Positions 53,131-61,917 of a stretch of DNA of 64,000 bases are shown here, piece by piece (the first letter of the stretch is position 1; every line of letters begins with the position of its first letter). Where the stretch lies: contig CANMML010000022.1 of assembly GCA_947499005.1 (NCBI GenBank), forward strand, positions 1 to 64,000. The letters are read 5' to 3'. Under the pieces are notes generated by a model, which did not search any database, was not told the origin of the DNA, and saw nothing but the letters and a program-made list of their open reading frames with translations. The translations under genes were made by a program, and so were the position numbers. Origin of the DNA: an uncultured Aquimarina sp. (GTDB taxonomy: Bacteria > Bacteroidota > Bacteroidia > Flavobacteriales > Flavobacteriaceae).

Positions 53131-54747
53131 TTATTTTATTATTTTTCTATAAATTAATCCTTGTTCACTTTCAATGCCTACCAAATAAATCCCTGAAGCA
53201 ACATTTTCCATATTCACTATAGAGGATTGTGTTTCTATAAGTTGAATTCCGTTTAAATCATATAATTTTATATTTGTAAAGGGAATGGAAACTCTGAAAT
53301 AATTCGTTATTGGATTTGGGTAAATGAATATTTTTTTATCGTTTAGAGAAGTAATATTATTGGAAATCGACAATGTTTCATCAAAACTAATTACAACATC
53401 GTCTGTAGCAATGGGACAAACCCCATTATCAACCGTCCATCTCAATGTATATGAAAAGCCTTTTGTTCCTGTAAAAGTAGAGGATGGACTACTTACCTCT
53501 CCAATCACTTCATTACCATCTCCAAAAACTATACTCCAACTACCTGATTCATTCAATCCTAAAACTTCATTTGCATCTAATATTGCAATATCGAGTACAT
53601 CTTGATCCGAACCTGCATTCACATTTCTTGGGGTTTCATAAAAAGTAACAATTACGTCATCTGTAGCATCTATACATATACCATTACTTGCTGTATATCT
53701 AAGTACATAACTTTCTCCTGCAACTCCGCTGAATCTTGTACTAGGACTTGATTCATTACTAAAAACCCCTCCTGATCCACTGACAATACTCCAACTTGAT
53801 GAAAGACCATTAAAATCTCCTCTTAAAGAGATAGATGTACCGCAAACAGTTTGATCATTACCCGCATTACTACTTGGATTTTCTAATATATCTATAAAAA
53901 CATCGTCTGATGCTATAGAACAAACCCCATTACTAACTGTCCATCTTAACGTGTAAGAAACTCCTCGTCTTCCACTAAAACTAGATACTGGACTGTTTAC
54001 ATCACCAAAAGTCCCTCCTGCTCCACTAACAACACTCCATCTTCCTGACTCTCCTAAGCCAGAAGGAGCTGTTGCTGACAAAACAGTAGCTCCACAAGCA
54101 GATTGATCCGAACCTGCATTCACGTTTCTTGGGAGTTCATAAAAAGTAACAACTACGTCATCTGTAGCATCTATACATATACCATTACTTGCTGTATATC
54201 TAAGTACATAACTTTCTCCTACAACTCCACTGAATCTTGTACTAGGACTTGATTCATTACTAAAAACGCCTCCTGATCCACTAACAATACTCCAACTTGA
54301 TGAAAGACCATTAAAATCCCCTCTTAAAGAGATAGATGTACCGCAAACAGTTTGATCATTACCCGCATTACTACTTGGGTTTTCTAATATATCTATAAAA
54401 ACATCGTCTGATGCTATAGGACAAACCCCATTACTAACTGTCCATCTTAACGTGTAAGAAACTCCTCGTCTTCCACTAAAACTAGATACTGGACTGTTTA
54501 CATCACCAAAAGTCCCTCCTGCTCCACTAACAACACTCCATCTTCCTGACTCTCCTAAGCCAGAAGGAGCTGTTGCTGACAAAACAGTAGCTCCACAAAC
54601 AGATTGATCCGAACCTGCATTTGCTACTATTGCATCATCACAATTATTAATAAAACAAAAACGATCATAAAAACTCTTCGCTTCCAATTCAAAATTCAGA
54701 AAAGAAAAAAGTCCAAAAAATAAGAATAAACAATAGTTTTTATTCAT
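53131..54747 (-). CDS. T9SS-exported protein with duplicated PKD-like repeats
   Basis: I place the start at ATG 54747, which gives a signal peptide (NKNYCLFLFFGLFSFLNFELEA); the track start 90 nt upstream has no signal sense. The body holds five related units of about 85 residues around AGSDQSVCGATVLSATAPSG and AGNDQTVCGTSISLRGDF, each with WSxVSGxGG and YTLRWTVSNGVC, like PKD/SprB-type beta sandwiches. A 167-residue pair of units is duplicated almost exactly. The C-terminus (IFIYPNPITNYFRVSI...VASGIYLVGIES) is a type A T9SS sorting domain. It is probably a surface adhesin or gliding-related protein. Confidence 0.85.
   Translation of the reverse strand: MNKNYCLFLFFGLFSFLNFELEAKSFYDRFCFINNCDDAIVANAGSDQSVCGATVLSATAPSGLGESGRWSVVSGAGGTFGDVNSPVSSFSGRRGVSYTLRWTVSNGVCPIASDDVFIDILENPSSNAGNDQTVCGTSISLRGDFNGLSSSWSIVSGSGGVFSNESSPSTRFSGVVGESYVLRYTASNGICIDATDDVVVTFYELPRNVNAGSDQSACGATVLSATAPSGLGESGRWSVVSGAGGTFGDVNSPVSSFSGRRGVSYTLRWTVSNGVCSIASDDVFIDILENPSSNAGNDQTVCGTSISLRGDFNGLSSSWSIVSGSGGVFSNESSPSTRFSGVAGESYVLRYTASNGICIDATDDVIVTFYETPRNVNAGSDQDVLDIAILDANEVLGLNESGSWSIVFGDGNEVIGEVSSPSSTFTGTKGFSYTLRWTVDNGVCPIATDDVVISFDETLSISNNITSLNDKKIFIYPNPITNYFRVSIPFTNIKLYDLNGIQLIETQSSIVNMENVASGIYLVGIESEQGLIYRKIIK
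53604..54606. repeat. 501-bp near-identical tandem duplication
   Basis: The words TTGATCCGAACCTGCATT recur at exactly 501-nt spacing (53602, 54103 and 54604). The sequence between the copies differs by only a few percent on inspection. The unit encodes 167 residues. Confidence 0.85.
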
Positions 54748-55040
54748 TGTCAGAAATTGTGTTAAATCAACTACCTCTGCGCAAGCAAACGAGGTATGTA
54801 GCTGAAAACTACCTATGCTAAAATTCAATACAAGCATCGGTGAATTCGCCCCACAATGTGGGATTAAATTTATAAAATTACAATAAAAGAGTCACTAAAA
54901 CTAAGAAACTCAAACAGCATTACACTCTAAACAAAGTTAATTAACAAAGGATTTACAGACTGTAACGTCTTATTTCACTAACTTATACTCAAGTACGTAT
55001 TTTAAGTATAAAGTATATCTAATTTTAAAACTACCATATC

Positions 55041-56309
55041 ATGAGCTCAGCAACCAGCCTTTTGAAAAGGTATTCTCTAATAGCAGTACTCTTTTTAATC
55101 ACTCAAGTATCTTTTGCACAAACTGAAAATGATTTTTTTGAAATAAGTGGTGTCGTTGAAGATGTTGAAACGAAAAAACAAATACCGCAAACAGGTATTC
55201 GTATCAAGGATACCAATATTGGTACTATATCAAATAGTGATGGAGAATTTTCTCTTAAAATTCCTAATGAATATAGGTCTTTCGATATTGAAGTTGCTCA
55301 TTTAGGTTATATCTCTAAATCTGTACCTATTTCCAAAATTACTACCAATGATTATACGATTTCCCTTCAGCCTGTAGCGCAAGATTTGGATGAAATAAAC
55401 TTAACGGTTTTTAAAAACGCTTCTGATCTGGTTAAAAAGACTTTTGAAAAAAAAGCTGCAAACTATTCGGAGCAACGCAATCTATTAACCTCTTTCTACA
55501 GAGAAACGATCAAAAGAAGAAGACAAAATGTTTCCTTATCCGAGGCCGTAGTTAATCTTTACAAGCAATCTTACGACAGCGAAAAAATAGATTTTATAAA
55601 ACTAATCAAATCTCGTAAGGACACCGATTACAGAAAATTAGATACTGTAGCATTAAAATTACAAGGAGGACCTTACAATACATTATACATGGATGTTGTA
55701 AAATATGCTGAGTATGTTTTTGATATGCCCAATATCAATAATTATGAGTTTTCTTATGATAAATCCACTGAAATCAATGATCAGGTAGTTTACGTGGTTA
55801 ATTTTTTACAAAAACCAACGATAAAGGAACCTTTGTATCACGGCAAATTATTTATCAATAGTGAAAATTATGCTCTTGTTCGTGCTACTTATAGCTTGAA
55901 TTTAGAAAACAAAAAAGAAGTCATTTCATACTTAGTAAAGAAAAAACCTATTGGTGTTAAGATAGAACCGTTAAAAGTCGATTATCAAGTAGACTATACC
56001 TTCCAAAATGGTAAATGGTTTTACAATTATAGCAAGTCCGATCTTAGCTTTAGGGTAAAGCGGAAACGAAAGCTCTTTAACTCTGTATACACCCTATCTA
56101 TGGAAATGGCGGTTACAGATAGAAATTCGATTATTGATGAGCTGGTTTGGACGAAGAGAGACCGCCTTAAAAAATCTATTGTACTTGCGGATGAAGCTTC
56201 TGGTTTTTCGGATCCTCAATTCTGGGGAAGCTATAATGTAATTGAACCTGAAAAATCTATAGAATCTGCCATACAAAAGATCAGGAAGAAATTAGAGAAA
56301 TTAAATTGA
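55041..56309 (+). CDS. Carboxypeptidase-regulatory-like (CarboxypepD_reg-type) secreted protein
   Basis: A signal peptide ends near SFAQ (27). Residues 35-115 are a CarboxypepD_reg-like beta sandwich (ISGVVEDVETKKQIPQTGI, then NSDGEFSLKIP and VAHLGYISKSVPIS). The remaining 300 residues are beta-rich (FINSENYALVRATYSL; VDYTFQNGKWFYN), as in Bacteroidota DUF5686-type envelope proteins, but there is no full barrel. It is probably periplasmic or outer-membrane associated. It is divergent from the repeat protein gene. Function is unknown. Confidence 0.8.
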   Translation: MSSATSLLKRYSLIAVLFLITQVSFAQTENDFFEISGVVEDVETKKQIPQTGIRIKDTNIGTISNSDGEFSLKIPNEYRSFDIEVAHLGYISKSVPISKITTNDYTISLQPVAQDLDEINLTVFKNASDLVKKTFEKKAANYSEQRNLLTSFYRETIKRRRQNVSLSEAVVNLYKQSYDSEKIDFIKLIKSRKDTDYRKLDTVALKLQGGPYNTLYMDVVKYAEYVFDMPNINNYEFSYDKSTEINDQVVYVVNFLQKPTIKEPLYHGKLFINSENYALVRATYSLNLENKKEVISYLVKKKPIGVKIEPLKVDYQVDYTFQNGKWFYNYSKSDLSFRVKRKRKLFNSVYTLSMEMAVTDRNSIIDELVWTKRDRLKKSIVLADEASGFSDPQFWGSYNVIEPEKSIESAIQKIRKKLEKLN

Positions 56310-56336
56310 TTTACCCTCACTGTGCTATTTGTTATC

Positions 56337-56358
56337 ACCTCTGGCTTAAACCAGAGGT
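56337..56358. terminator. Hairpin behind the CarboxypepD gene
   Basis: ACCTCTGG-cttaaa-CCAGAGGT is a perfect 8-bp stem 28 nt past the stop. The T tract is poor (CTTATAAC). Confidence 0.5.
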
Positions 56359-56380
56359 CTTATAACACTTACTTTGAATA

Positions 56381-56416
56381 AACTAATACATGATTATCAA
56401 TAATCATGTATTAGTT
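56381..56416. repeat. Perfect 17-bp inverted repeat with 2-nt centre
   Basis: AACTAATACATGATTAT, CA, then ATAATCATGTATTAGTT. It lies in a convergent gap and could be a terminator-like hairpin, an insertion scar or a binding site. Confidence 0.8.
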
Positions 56417-56488
56417 ATTCCTCGTCATCTTAATTTTATAATTACAACATTGACAATAGGCTATCAAATTCAATAAAACACTACGTCC

Positions 56489-57103
56489 TTACTGTTTCAC
56501 CTTCGAAAAAGCATAAAATAGTTCCGAAGCAATCTGTAAACTTCTTTCTTCGTACTTCGATGCTTGTTGTGGTGTATTGTCAAATGCCTTAGGATCATCG
56601 AATGTTAATGCGATTCTTTGGTCGCACCCTGATACAAATGGACAGCCTTCATCTGCCGAAGAGCAAGTCATGATTGCCGCAAAATTTGTCGCGGGATTAA
56701 ATGTATCATCAAACGTCTTTGAGAATCCTATAATAGGATGTGCATTCTCTGCATATTTAATCGCTTGAATTGGATTGTTTCCTTCTGAAATGGCTTTGAT
56801 CTCAAAACCTTGCTTAACTAATGTTTTTGCCGCCATATGAAACATGGCTGTAGCTTCTGTTCCGCCAGAATAACAAAACACATTGGGAACTTTAAAATAC
56901 AATGCTAAGGCTTGAGCCCATACTTGCGATAAATGACTTCTTCGAGAGTTATGCGTACAAATAAAGTTTAGGTTAACTGGTAATCCTTGTTCTACTTTCT
57001 TTTGAATATAAAATGATAAGGTTTCTAAAAGTGCTTTTCTTTCTTTATCTATTTTAGAAGTATCTAAGGTTTTTATGGTGTTTTGAATGCTTTCGAATAA
57101 CAT
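56489..57103 (-). CDS. ArsC-like low-molecular-weight protein-tyrosine phosphatase family protein
   Basis: The P-loop-like start reads NFICTHNSRRSHLSQVWAQ (Cys near 47, CxxNxxRS form), as in thioredoxin-coupled arsenate reductases and LMW phosphatases. Later Cys residues (MTCSSADEGCPFVSGC) may relay disulfides. At 204 residues it is longer than classic ArsC (about 130) because of an N-terminal helical extension. It may reduce arsenate or dephosphorylate a small substrate. No ars genes are near, so the arsenic role is uncertain. Confidence 0.8.
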   Translation of the reverse strand: MLFESIQNTIKTLDTSKIDKERKALLETLSFYIQKKVEQGLPVNLNFICTHNSRRSHLSQVWAQALALYFKVPNVFCYSGGTEATAMFHMAAKTLVKQGFEIKAISEGNNPIQAIKYAENAHPIIGFSKTFDDTFNPATNFAAIMTCSSADEGCPFVSGCDQRIALTFDDPKAFDNTPQQASKYEERSLQIASELFYAFSKVKQ

Positions 57104-57223
57104 AGATAATATAATTAAAAGCGCAAATGTAATACATCACATCACTTCTAATGTTTTGTGAATATTAAATCTGATAAGTGTGAATCTAACTTTTGTTAGC
57201 TTCTTCCAATATGAGAATCTACC

Positions 57224-57253
57224 TTGAAAATTTACCATATTTATCTATATTTG
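57224..57253 (+). promoter_or_regulatory. Promoter of the PLD/zinc-ribbon gene
   Basis: TTG (57224-57226), 19 nt, then TATATTTG (57246-57253), matching the Bacteroidota consensus. The ATG is 72 nt downstream. Confidence 0.75.
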
Positions 57254-57325
57254 AGATATATACCACATTAGTGGTCTAAGCAATTTTGTTGCTCAAAAGT
57301 TGAATAAACGTTTACTAAAAAATAA

Positions 57326-58018
57326 ATGGCCGAATTTTTAACAACAAACGGAACATCTTACCATATTGAAAAGATAATTACTGGAGCAAATAAAAAGCTA
57401 GTTTTAGTTTCACCATATTTACAAATTTCAAAGACATTTTATGAAAGATTATTGGATGCTTCCAAACGGAATGTTTCAATCAAAATAATTTATGGAAAAG
57501 ACGAGTTGAAACCGAATGAAAAAAAATCACTTGATGGATTAAAAAACTTGGAACTACTCTACTTTGAAAACTTACACGCAAAGTGTTATTTCAACGAATA
57601 TGAAATGGTGATTACATCAATGAATATGTATGAGTTTTCAGAGAAAAATAATCGCGAAATGGGGGTTTTCGTTACCCTAAATAATGACAAAAGTTTATTT
57701 GACAACGCTGTAAATGAAACGCTTTCAATTATTCAGTCATCAGAAATAATTCAATTATCTAAAACTAAACAAAGGCTGTTTCAACTAAAGAATTCAAATG
57801 GAACTAATAAAAAGATAAAACAAGGTTATTGTATTAGATGTGAGGAACAAATTGAATATGATGTAGAAAAACCATATTGTAGGAATTGTTTTGCAATTTG
57901 GTCTAAATTTGAAAACTCTGAATACGAAGAAAATATTTGCCATAGTTGTGGAGAATTTGAATCAACTTCTATGATTAAACCTGAGTGTTACAAATGCTAT
58001 AAAAAAACAAATACATAA
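57326..58018 (+). CDS. Phospholipase-D-like protein with C-terminal zinc ribbons
   Basis: Residues about 1-140 form one PLD-like domain with the half motif HAKCYFNEYEMVITSMN (HxK, then SMN), where a dimer would build a full active site. Residues 165-230 hold two treble-clef or ribbon-like Cys sets: CIRCEEQ...CRNC and CHSCGEF...CYKC. Such proteins are typically nucleases or DNA-binding endonuclease-like enzymes; some act in restriction or phage defence, but lipid use is not excluded. There is no signal peptide. It is monocistronic with its own promoter at the edge of an accessory region. Confidence 0.8.
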   Translation: MAEFLTTNGTSYHIEKIITGANKKLVLVSPYLQISKTFYERLLDASKRNVSIKIIYGKDELKPNEKKSLDGLKNLELLYFENLHAKCYFNEYEMVITSMNMYEFSEKNNREMGVFVTLNNDKSLFDNAVNETLSIIQSSEIIQLSKTKQRLFQLKNSNGTNKKIKQGYCIRCEEQIEYDVEKPYCRNCFAIWSKFENSEYEENICHSCGEFESTSMIKPECYKCYKKTNT

Positions 58019-58025
58019 ATTTAGA

Positions 58026-58325
58026 CTAAAAACCTTTTTCAAAAACTTCTTCTGGAAACAGTTGACCAGTACAACTAATCGTAGAATGCCAAGGAAGCTT
58101 CTTCATCAATATCATAACCTAAAAAATAGAGATGTCCAATCGCAAGCTACAATGCTCTACTAAACGACGATCACTGATGATATTTTCTAAATAACCTACC
58201 AAGCACATTTTGAAAAACTCTACTGGATCAATGCTCTTTTGACCACTCAATCCATAGTATTTCTTGGTAGTATCATAAAGAAAATCTAGGTGTAACACTA
58301 TGCTAAGTAATCTTTTGATCTAATG
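58026..58325 (-). pseudogene. IS1182-type transposase, N-terminal remnant
   Basis: The minus strand reads LDFLYDTTKKYYGLSGQKSI, DPVEFFKMCLVGYLENIISD and RRLVEHCSLRLDISIF, then an in-frame TAG. A frame change follows (GYDIDEE) and the first frame resumes as LPWHSTISCTGQLFPEEVFEK. This is the start of IS1182-family transposases (DPVxFFKMxLxGYLxNI, LPWHSTISRTR). Stops and shifts show it is dead. It could be the same element type as the C-terminal remnant at 9943. Confidence 0.75.
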
Positions 58326-58403
58326 TATGGTTTCTTTTTGCTAAGCCGTGCATATAATGTTGATTAGTCGCTGGTATGAATTAAGTTAGCAAATAACAAA
58401 AAG

Positions 58404-58443
58404 TATGTGCTAGTGCTAATCTTGAAATTCTCTGAATTTCTGC
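58404..58443. repeat. 40-bp dispersed repeat, copy 1
   Basis: TATGTGCTAGTGCTAATCTT followed by the palindrome GAAATTC-TCT-GAATTTC and TGC. It matches 61918-61957 at 34 of 40 positions by eye. Each copy lies at the edge of mobile-element debris. Confidence 0.65.
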
Positions 58444-58704
58444 TCGCTCTATCGCATATATTTGCCGTTGTAATAAATTCAAAAAAGTCTAATTAAACGA
58501 TAAATTGATTTCGATACTCTATTATTATAATAAAAATCACTTACAATAACAAAAGACAAAGCAAATATCTCTTTGGTTTGTTGTAAGTTATGTGACTAAT
58601 TAGTACTTTGCTTAGCAAGAGATTGAGTGGTAGTTTCTCTATTATAGCTACGGACTAAGTATGAAGTTCATTTTATTCAGCAGTTCAACAGTAAAATTTT
58701 AAAT

Positions 58705-60024
58705 ATGTCAACAATAACAATTTCAGGAAAAACCTTAGATCAAAATGGTAATCCCATAGAAGGTGTTACCATTATTTTAATAGGAAATACGCCTGGAGAT
58801 TCAAATAAAAAGATTAATGATTCTACAGAATCAGATTCAAACGGAAATTATTCTTTCAATGTAGATGAGTCTGTAGATCCAACAAACTGTTTTGTTTCTC
58901 TAAAGCCAGAACCAATTTTTGATATCAATACCCCCCCATCATCTAATGAATCAGTTTATTTCTCCAGTCCATCACAGTACTCTTCTGGAGTAAAAAAACC
59001 TAGTTCATTAGATTTCAAGGTATGGTCTTCCTATTTAATTTATGGAACTATTACAGATTCAAATTCTAACTCTATTCCTAATGCAAATATCAGTGTAAAC
59101 GGGTACTGGGAACCAGGAACCGCTACAGCAAATATAAATTCGTTGTCGGACTACTATTATTTTTATGCGCAAGAAGGACAAAGCTACACCTTAACGCCTA
59201 CTTCTGCTGGATATTCTGAAAATGGACAACCACTAAATATCTCTTCATTAAATCAAAATACACAGGCTAATTTTTTAATGACTGAGGATCCAGAAATGAT
59301 TAACATAACAGATTGGCTTCAAACATTTTTTGGCGGTGCAGAAGTAACTGTTGGAGTATTGGCGGCAACGGCTGGTTTCTTTTACTTCTTAGCTAAAATG
59401 AAAGGCTGGAGCTGTGCTACTTCTTCTGAAACAGATACAACGATGAGTGGAATTGAAATGCAGGACATTACAAGCTTTGCGGCTTCTCAAGGGACAAGCG
59501 TCCCTCCGGATATGACTAGTGTATCCAGTACTATTACACTGGAAGAGATTCAAAGTGGGGATGCTGGACAGGGCAATCAAAATATTGTAGAACAAGGACT
59601 ACAATCTATGAATCCAAGCTCCTCAGAAAACGCAACTGCGGCTGATAATGTGGTAAATAATTCATCTAATTTAAGTGATAGTACAAACGTTTTAAATAAA
59701 GTTGCAGTTGATTCAGTTGATGACGTATTTAACGAAGCATCTACAAGTAGATTTTTTCAAAGTAACGTGAATGATGCTATGGCTTCAGCACAAGAAGGAC
59801 AAGAAGATGTGGTTGTTTTATTTCCTGCAGATTCAGGTTCAGTTCAGGTAACTTTTGGAACAGGTGAAGGGACTTTAGCAGAATCAGCAGAAATGGCAGA
59901 AAATGGAGAGGCTACACAAGTTGCATCAGAAATGCTTACCACCTTGTATGGAGAAGCAGCTGCAGAAATTGGAGAGGCCGTTCAGTTTGTTTTAGACATC
60001 GGATTAGTAATTGACTTAGCTTAA
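58705..60024 (+). CDS. Unrecognised membrane protein with two carboxypeptidase-regulatory-like domains
   Basis: The 439 residues have no signal peptide. Domain 1 (about 1-95; ISGKTLDQNGNPIEGVTI, DSNGNYSFNV) and domain 2 (about 110-195; YGTITDSNSNSIPNANISV) are transthyretin-like beta sandwiches. A single hydrophobic segment follows (VGVLAATAGFFYFLAKM, about 215-231). The C-terminal 200 residues are Ser/Asn/Glu-rich and acidic, and end in an amphipathic helix (AAAEIGEAVQFVLDIGLVIDLA). It is the first of three closely spaced plus-strand genes. I do not know a family with this architecture. A structural, effector or surface role is possible. Confidence 0.75.
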   Translation: MSTITISGKTLDQNGNPIEGVTIILIGNTPGDSNKKINDSTESDSNGNYSFNVDESVDPTNCFVSLKPEPIFDINTPPSSNESVYFSSPSQYSSGVKKPSSLDFKVWSSYLIYGTITDSNSNSIPNANISVNGYWEPGTATANINSLSDYYYFYAQEGQSYTLTPTSAGYSENGQPLNISSLNQNTQANFLMTEDPEMINITDWLQTFFGGAEVTVGVLAATAGFFYFLAKMKGWSCATSSETDTTMSGIEMQDITSFAASQGTSVPPDMTSVSSTITLEEIQSGDAGQGNQNIVEQGLQSMNPSSSENATAADNVVNNSSNLSDSTNVLNKVAVDSVDDVFNEASTSRFFQSNVNDAMASAQEGQEDVVVLFPADSGSVQVTFGTGEGTLAESAEMAENGEATQVASEMLTTLYGEAAAEIGEAVQFVLDIGLVIDLA

Positions 60025-60036
60025 AAAGTAATAGAG

Positions 60037-60447
60037 ATGAGTGATAAAATTCATATAAAAACAAAATTAAAAGCGAATAATTTCGCAGAACAAGGCTGGG
60101 TAGCAGAAACTCAAGAGGGAACCTTAACTTTAATAAGACAAAATGATGATACTAGTGTTGGATGCTCTCAAACAATAACTTTGCAGGGAGATGATTCAAC
60201 AGATTCAACTCCAAATCATTTTTATTGTTCAACGGATGCCACTTGGGATATTTCAGTTGGAGCTCCCGGAGTCCAAACCATTACAGGATCTGTATATTTA
60301 AAAGGCGGACAAACTATTGAATTCTCTTATGATTACGATAAAGATTTCCCCATGGCAGCTCAGATCAACTATTATTATCAAATTGATTCCGATTCAAAAG
60401 TTTTATTAGGCTTTTGCATGTACGGAATTTACTCATCAAATAATTAA
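60037..60447 (+). CDS. Small signal-less beta-rich protein, unrecognised (operon gene 2)
   Basis: The 136-residue protein shows a strand-rich pattern (WVAETQEGTLTLIRQ, HFYCSTDATWDISVG, ITGSVYLKGGQTIEFSYDYD) like a small beta sandwich, with three Cys (GCSQ, YCST, GFCMYG). There is no signal peptide or membrane segment, so it should be cytosolic unless carried by a dedicated route. It starts 12 nt after the large membrane protein gene and ends 4 nt before the next gene. No family is recognised; a pore-forming or sugar-binding fold cannot be excluded. Confidence 0.7.
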   Translation: MSDKIHIKTKLKANNFAEQGWVAETQEGTLTLIRQNDDTSVGCSQTITLQGDDSTDSTPNHFYCSTDATWDISVGAPGVQTITGSVYLKGGQTIEFSYDYDKDFPMAAQINYYYQIDSDSKVLLGFCMYGIYSSNN

Positions 60448-60451
60448 TAGT

Positions 60452-60949
60452 ATGGACACAAACGCAAATCCTCCAAACAATCCTCCTACCATAGAAATTG
60501 TAAATGAAATCAGTAAACAACTGCAGTATTTTGGAACCAACTTAAATAATTGGCCAGTTGTATTATATGATGGAACATTAACAAATATACAAGTCACCTA
60601 TGCCTATGCAAATAGCACTGAGGCCGGAAATACTACTGATACATTAAACGATATAAAATCAGGAGATAATTATACTTACAACCCTGGTACTATTAATATG
60701 TTCCAATTATATGAGAGCATTGCCATTACAGTTTTTGCTCCTGGGAATAAGAGTAATGGAGATGTCTCTAGCAGTATGTCCATTAGCATAGACCTTTATT
60801 CTATATCTCCCAACGATGATATTAAAATCACCATCGGTTACCAGGACGATGATGCTCAAAACTCTTGGAATTATGTAGCAACAGTTGAATATGCAAATAC
60901 CAGTCAACAATATGTGTTCGATGGGCCTTGTCAGAATTTACCTAGTTAA
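60452..60949 (+). CDS. Small signal-less beta-rich protein, unrecognised (operon gene 3)
   Basis: The 165 residues begin with a short Pro/Asn-rich segment (NANPPNNPPTIEI) and continue as beta strands (WPVVLYDGTLTNIQVTYAYA, SSSMSISIDLYSISPNDDI, NYVATVEYANTSQQYVFDG). There is no signal peptide, membrane segment or catalytic motif. It resembles gene 2 in size and strand content, but I see no clear sequence similarity between them. The 4-nt gap from gene 2 shows an operon. Function is unknown. Confidence 0.7.
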   Translation: MDTNANPPNNPPTIEIVNEISKQLQYFGTNLNNWPVVLYDGTLTNIQVTYAYANSTEAGNTTDTLNDIKSGDNYTYNPGTINMFQLYESIAITVFAPGNKSNGDVSSSMSISIDLYSISPNDDIKITIGYQDDDAQNSWNYVATVEYANTSQQYVFDGPCQNLPS

Positions 60950-61339
60950 CACAAGATCGATAGAGTAATTTTATTAGACCACTTTTGGAAGGTAAGTTTC
61001 AACCCTCTCATCTAAAATAATAGTAAGAGGTATTTTGAAAAATGAAAGGTAAAGCAGACTGCCTTTCAAAAGTGAATCATAGTAGATCCACCCTAATAAT
61101 GCACAAACCTTCTATTCATTGATATCTATTTAATTAGATACTAAAACACGCAACAAAACCTTCACCTTTTTGAGTTGTGATGAAAACATCTACAATAAAC
61201 CAATGTAAGTGTTTACAAAGCCCCTACTCTATTTCTTAATAAAAAAACAGGCATCTAAAGTTTAAAAAAGTGATTAAAAAAACGTAAAATCTCATTGCCC
61301 AAAATCCCAACTGTTTTCCATAAATGCTAAAAACTGATC
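60950..61339. other. Intergenic stretch without a supported gene
   Basis: About 390 AT-rich nt. TGAAAGG/CCTTTCA (near 61047-61072) can form a 7-bp hairpin across 12 nt but without a T tract. No reading frame is convincing. Confidence 0.45.
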
Positions 61340-61445
61340 TTACTGCGGATTTCCAATCTGAGCACAACTGACTTTTACTCAAACGCAGCTGACATTCACT
61401 CGGATTTTGACAAAATTGTGCAGCGGATTTCCAATCTCGACGAAA
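61340..61445. mobile_element. Possible IS21-type terminal fragment
   Basis: GCGGATTTCCAATCT occurs twice, near 61344 and 61423, with a related ACTCGGATTTTGA between them. IS21-family ends carry multiple short copies of a GCGGATTTCCAA-like word. No istA or istB gene is present, so this would be a relic. Confidence 0.4.
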
Positions 61446-61499
61446 TAATTAGTGACCGCGACGGCGAAATGTTCATTAAGAGTTTTTATATGTGATCAA

Positions 61500-61917
61500 T
61501 TAGGTAAAGTGTTTACCTGTAATCTATAGAAAATAACGACTTATAGTCGATTAGACGGCTATAACAGTACTAGAAAACTATCCTTAGCATACTACTACTC
61601 CTATTCTCATCAAAGACCATTAACGTTCAGCCCTTCCTTATTTGTGAGTCCTCATTGCTTTTTTTTCCTTTTCGCAATGCTCGTTTCCCATAAGTACTAT
61701 GGCTTCTGCTGACTTCTCTAATAGGCTAACTCGTAGCTATAGAGACCTCCCTTGGTAAGGTAAACACCCTTTGGTCAATATCTGCTGAATCTACTGCTTC
61801 GGTTATCGTTTAAAAAACGTTTGGGACGTTGCAGTTATGTGCCTGCTTATCCAACCTTACAGCCTCGTATCTACCAGCCACATCACCGCTTTATTTATTC
61901 AAGGTAGACACAATATA
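61500..61917 (-). mobile_element. Fragment of a group II intron 5' region (degenerate)
   Basis: Read on the minus strand, the stretch starts GTGTCTACCTTGAATAAAT, close to the group II 5' rule GUGYG. It goes on through structured RNA-like sequence (GATACGAGGCTGTAAGGTTG) to GAAGTCAGCAGAAGCCATAG, which I recognise from the segment just before or at the start of the intron-encoded reverse transcriptase (EVSRSHST). Frames break after that and no RT domain is present. Assignment is from recognition, not from a model search. Confidence 0.45.

Noticed and set aside
54748-54837. Upstream extension of the T9SS repeat protein
   Set aside because: The extra 30 residues precede a good signal peptide that begins at the ATG at 54747.
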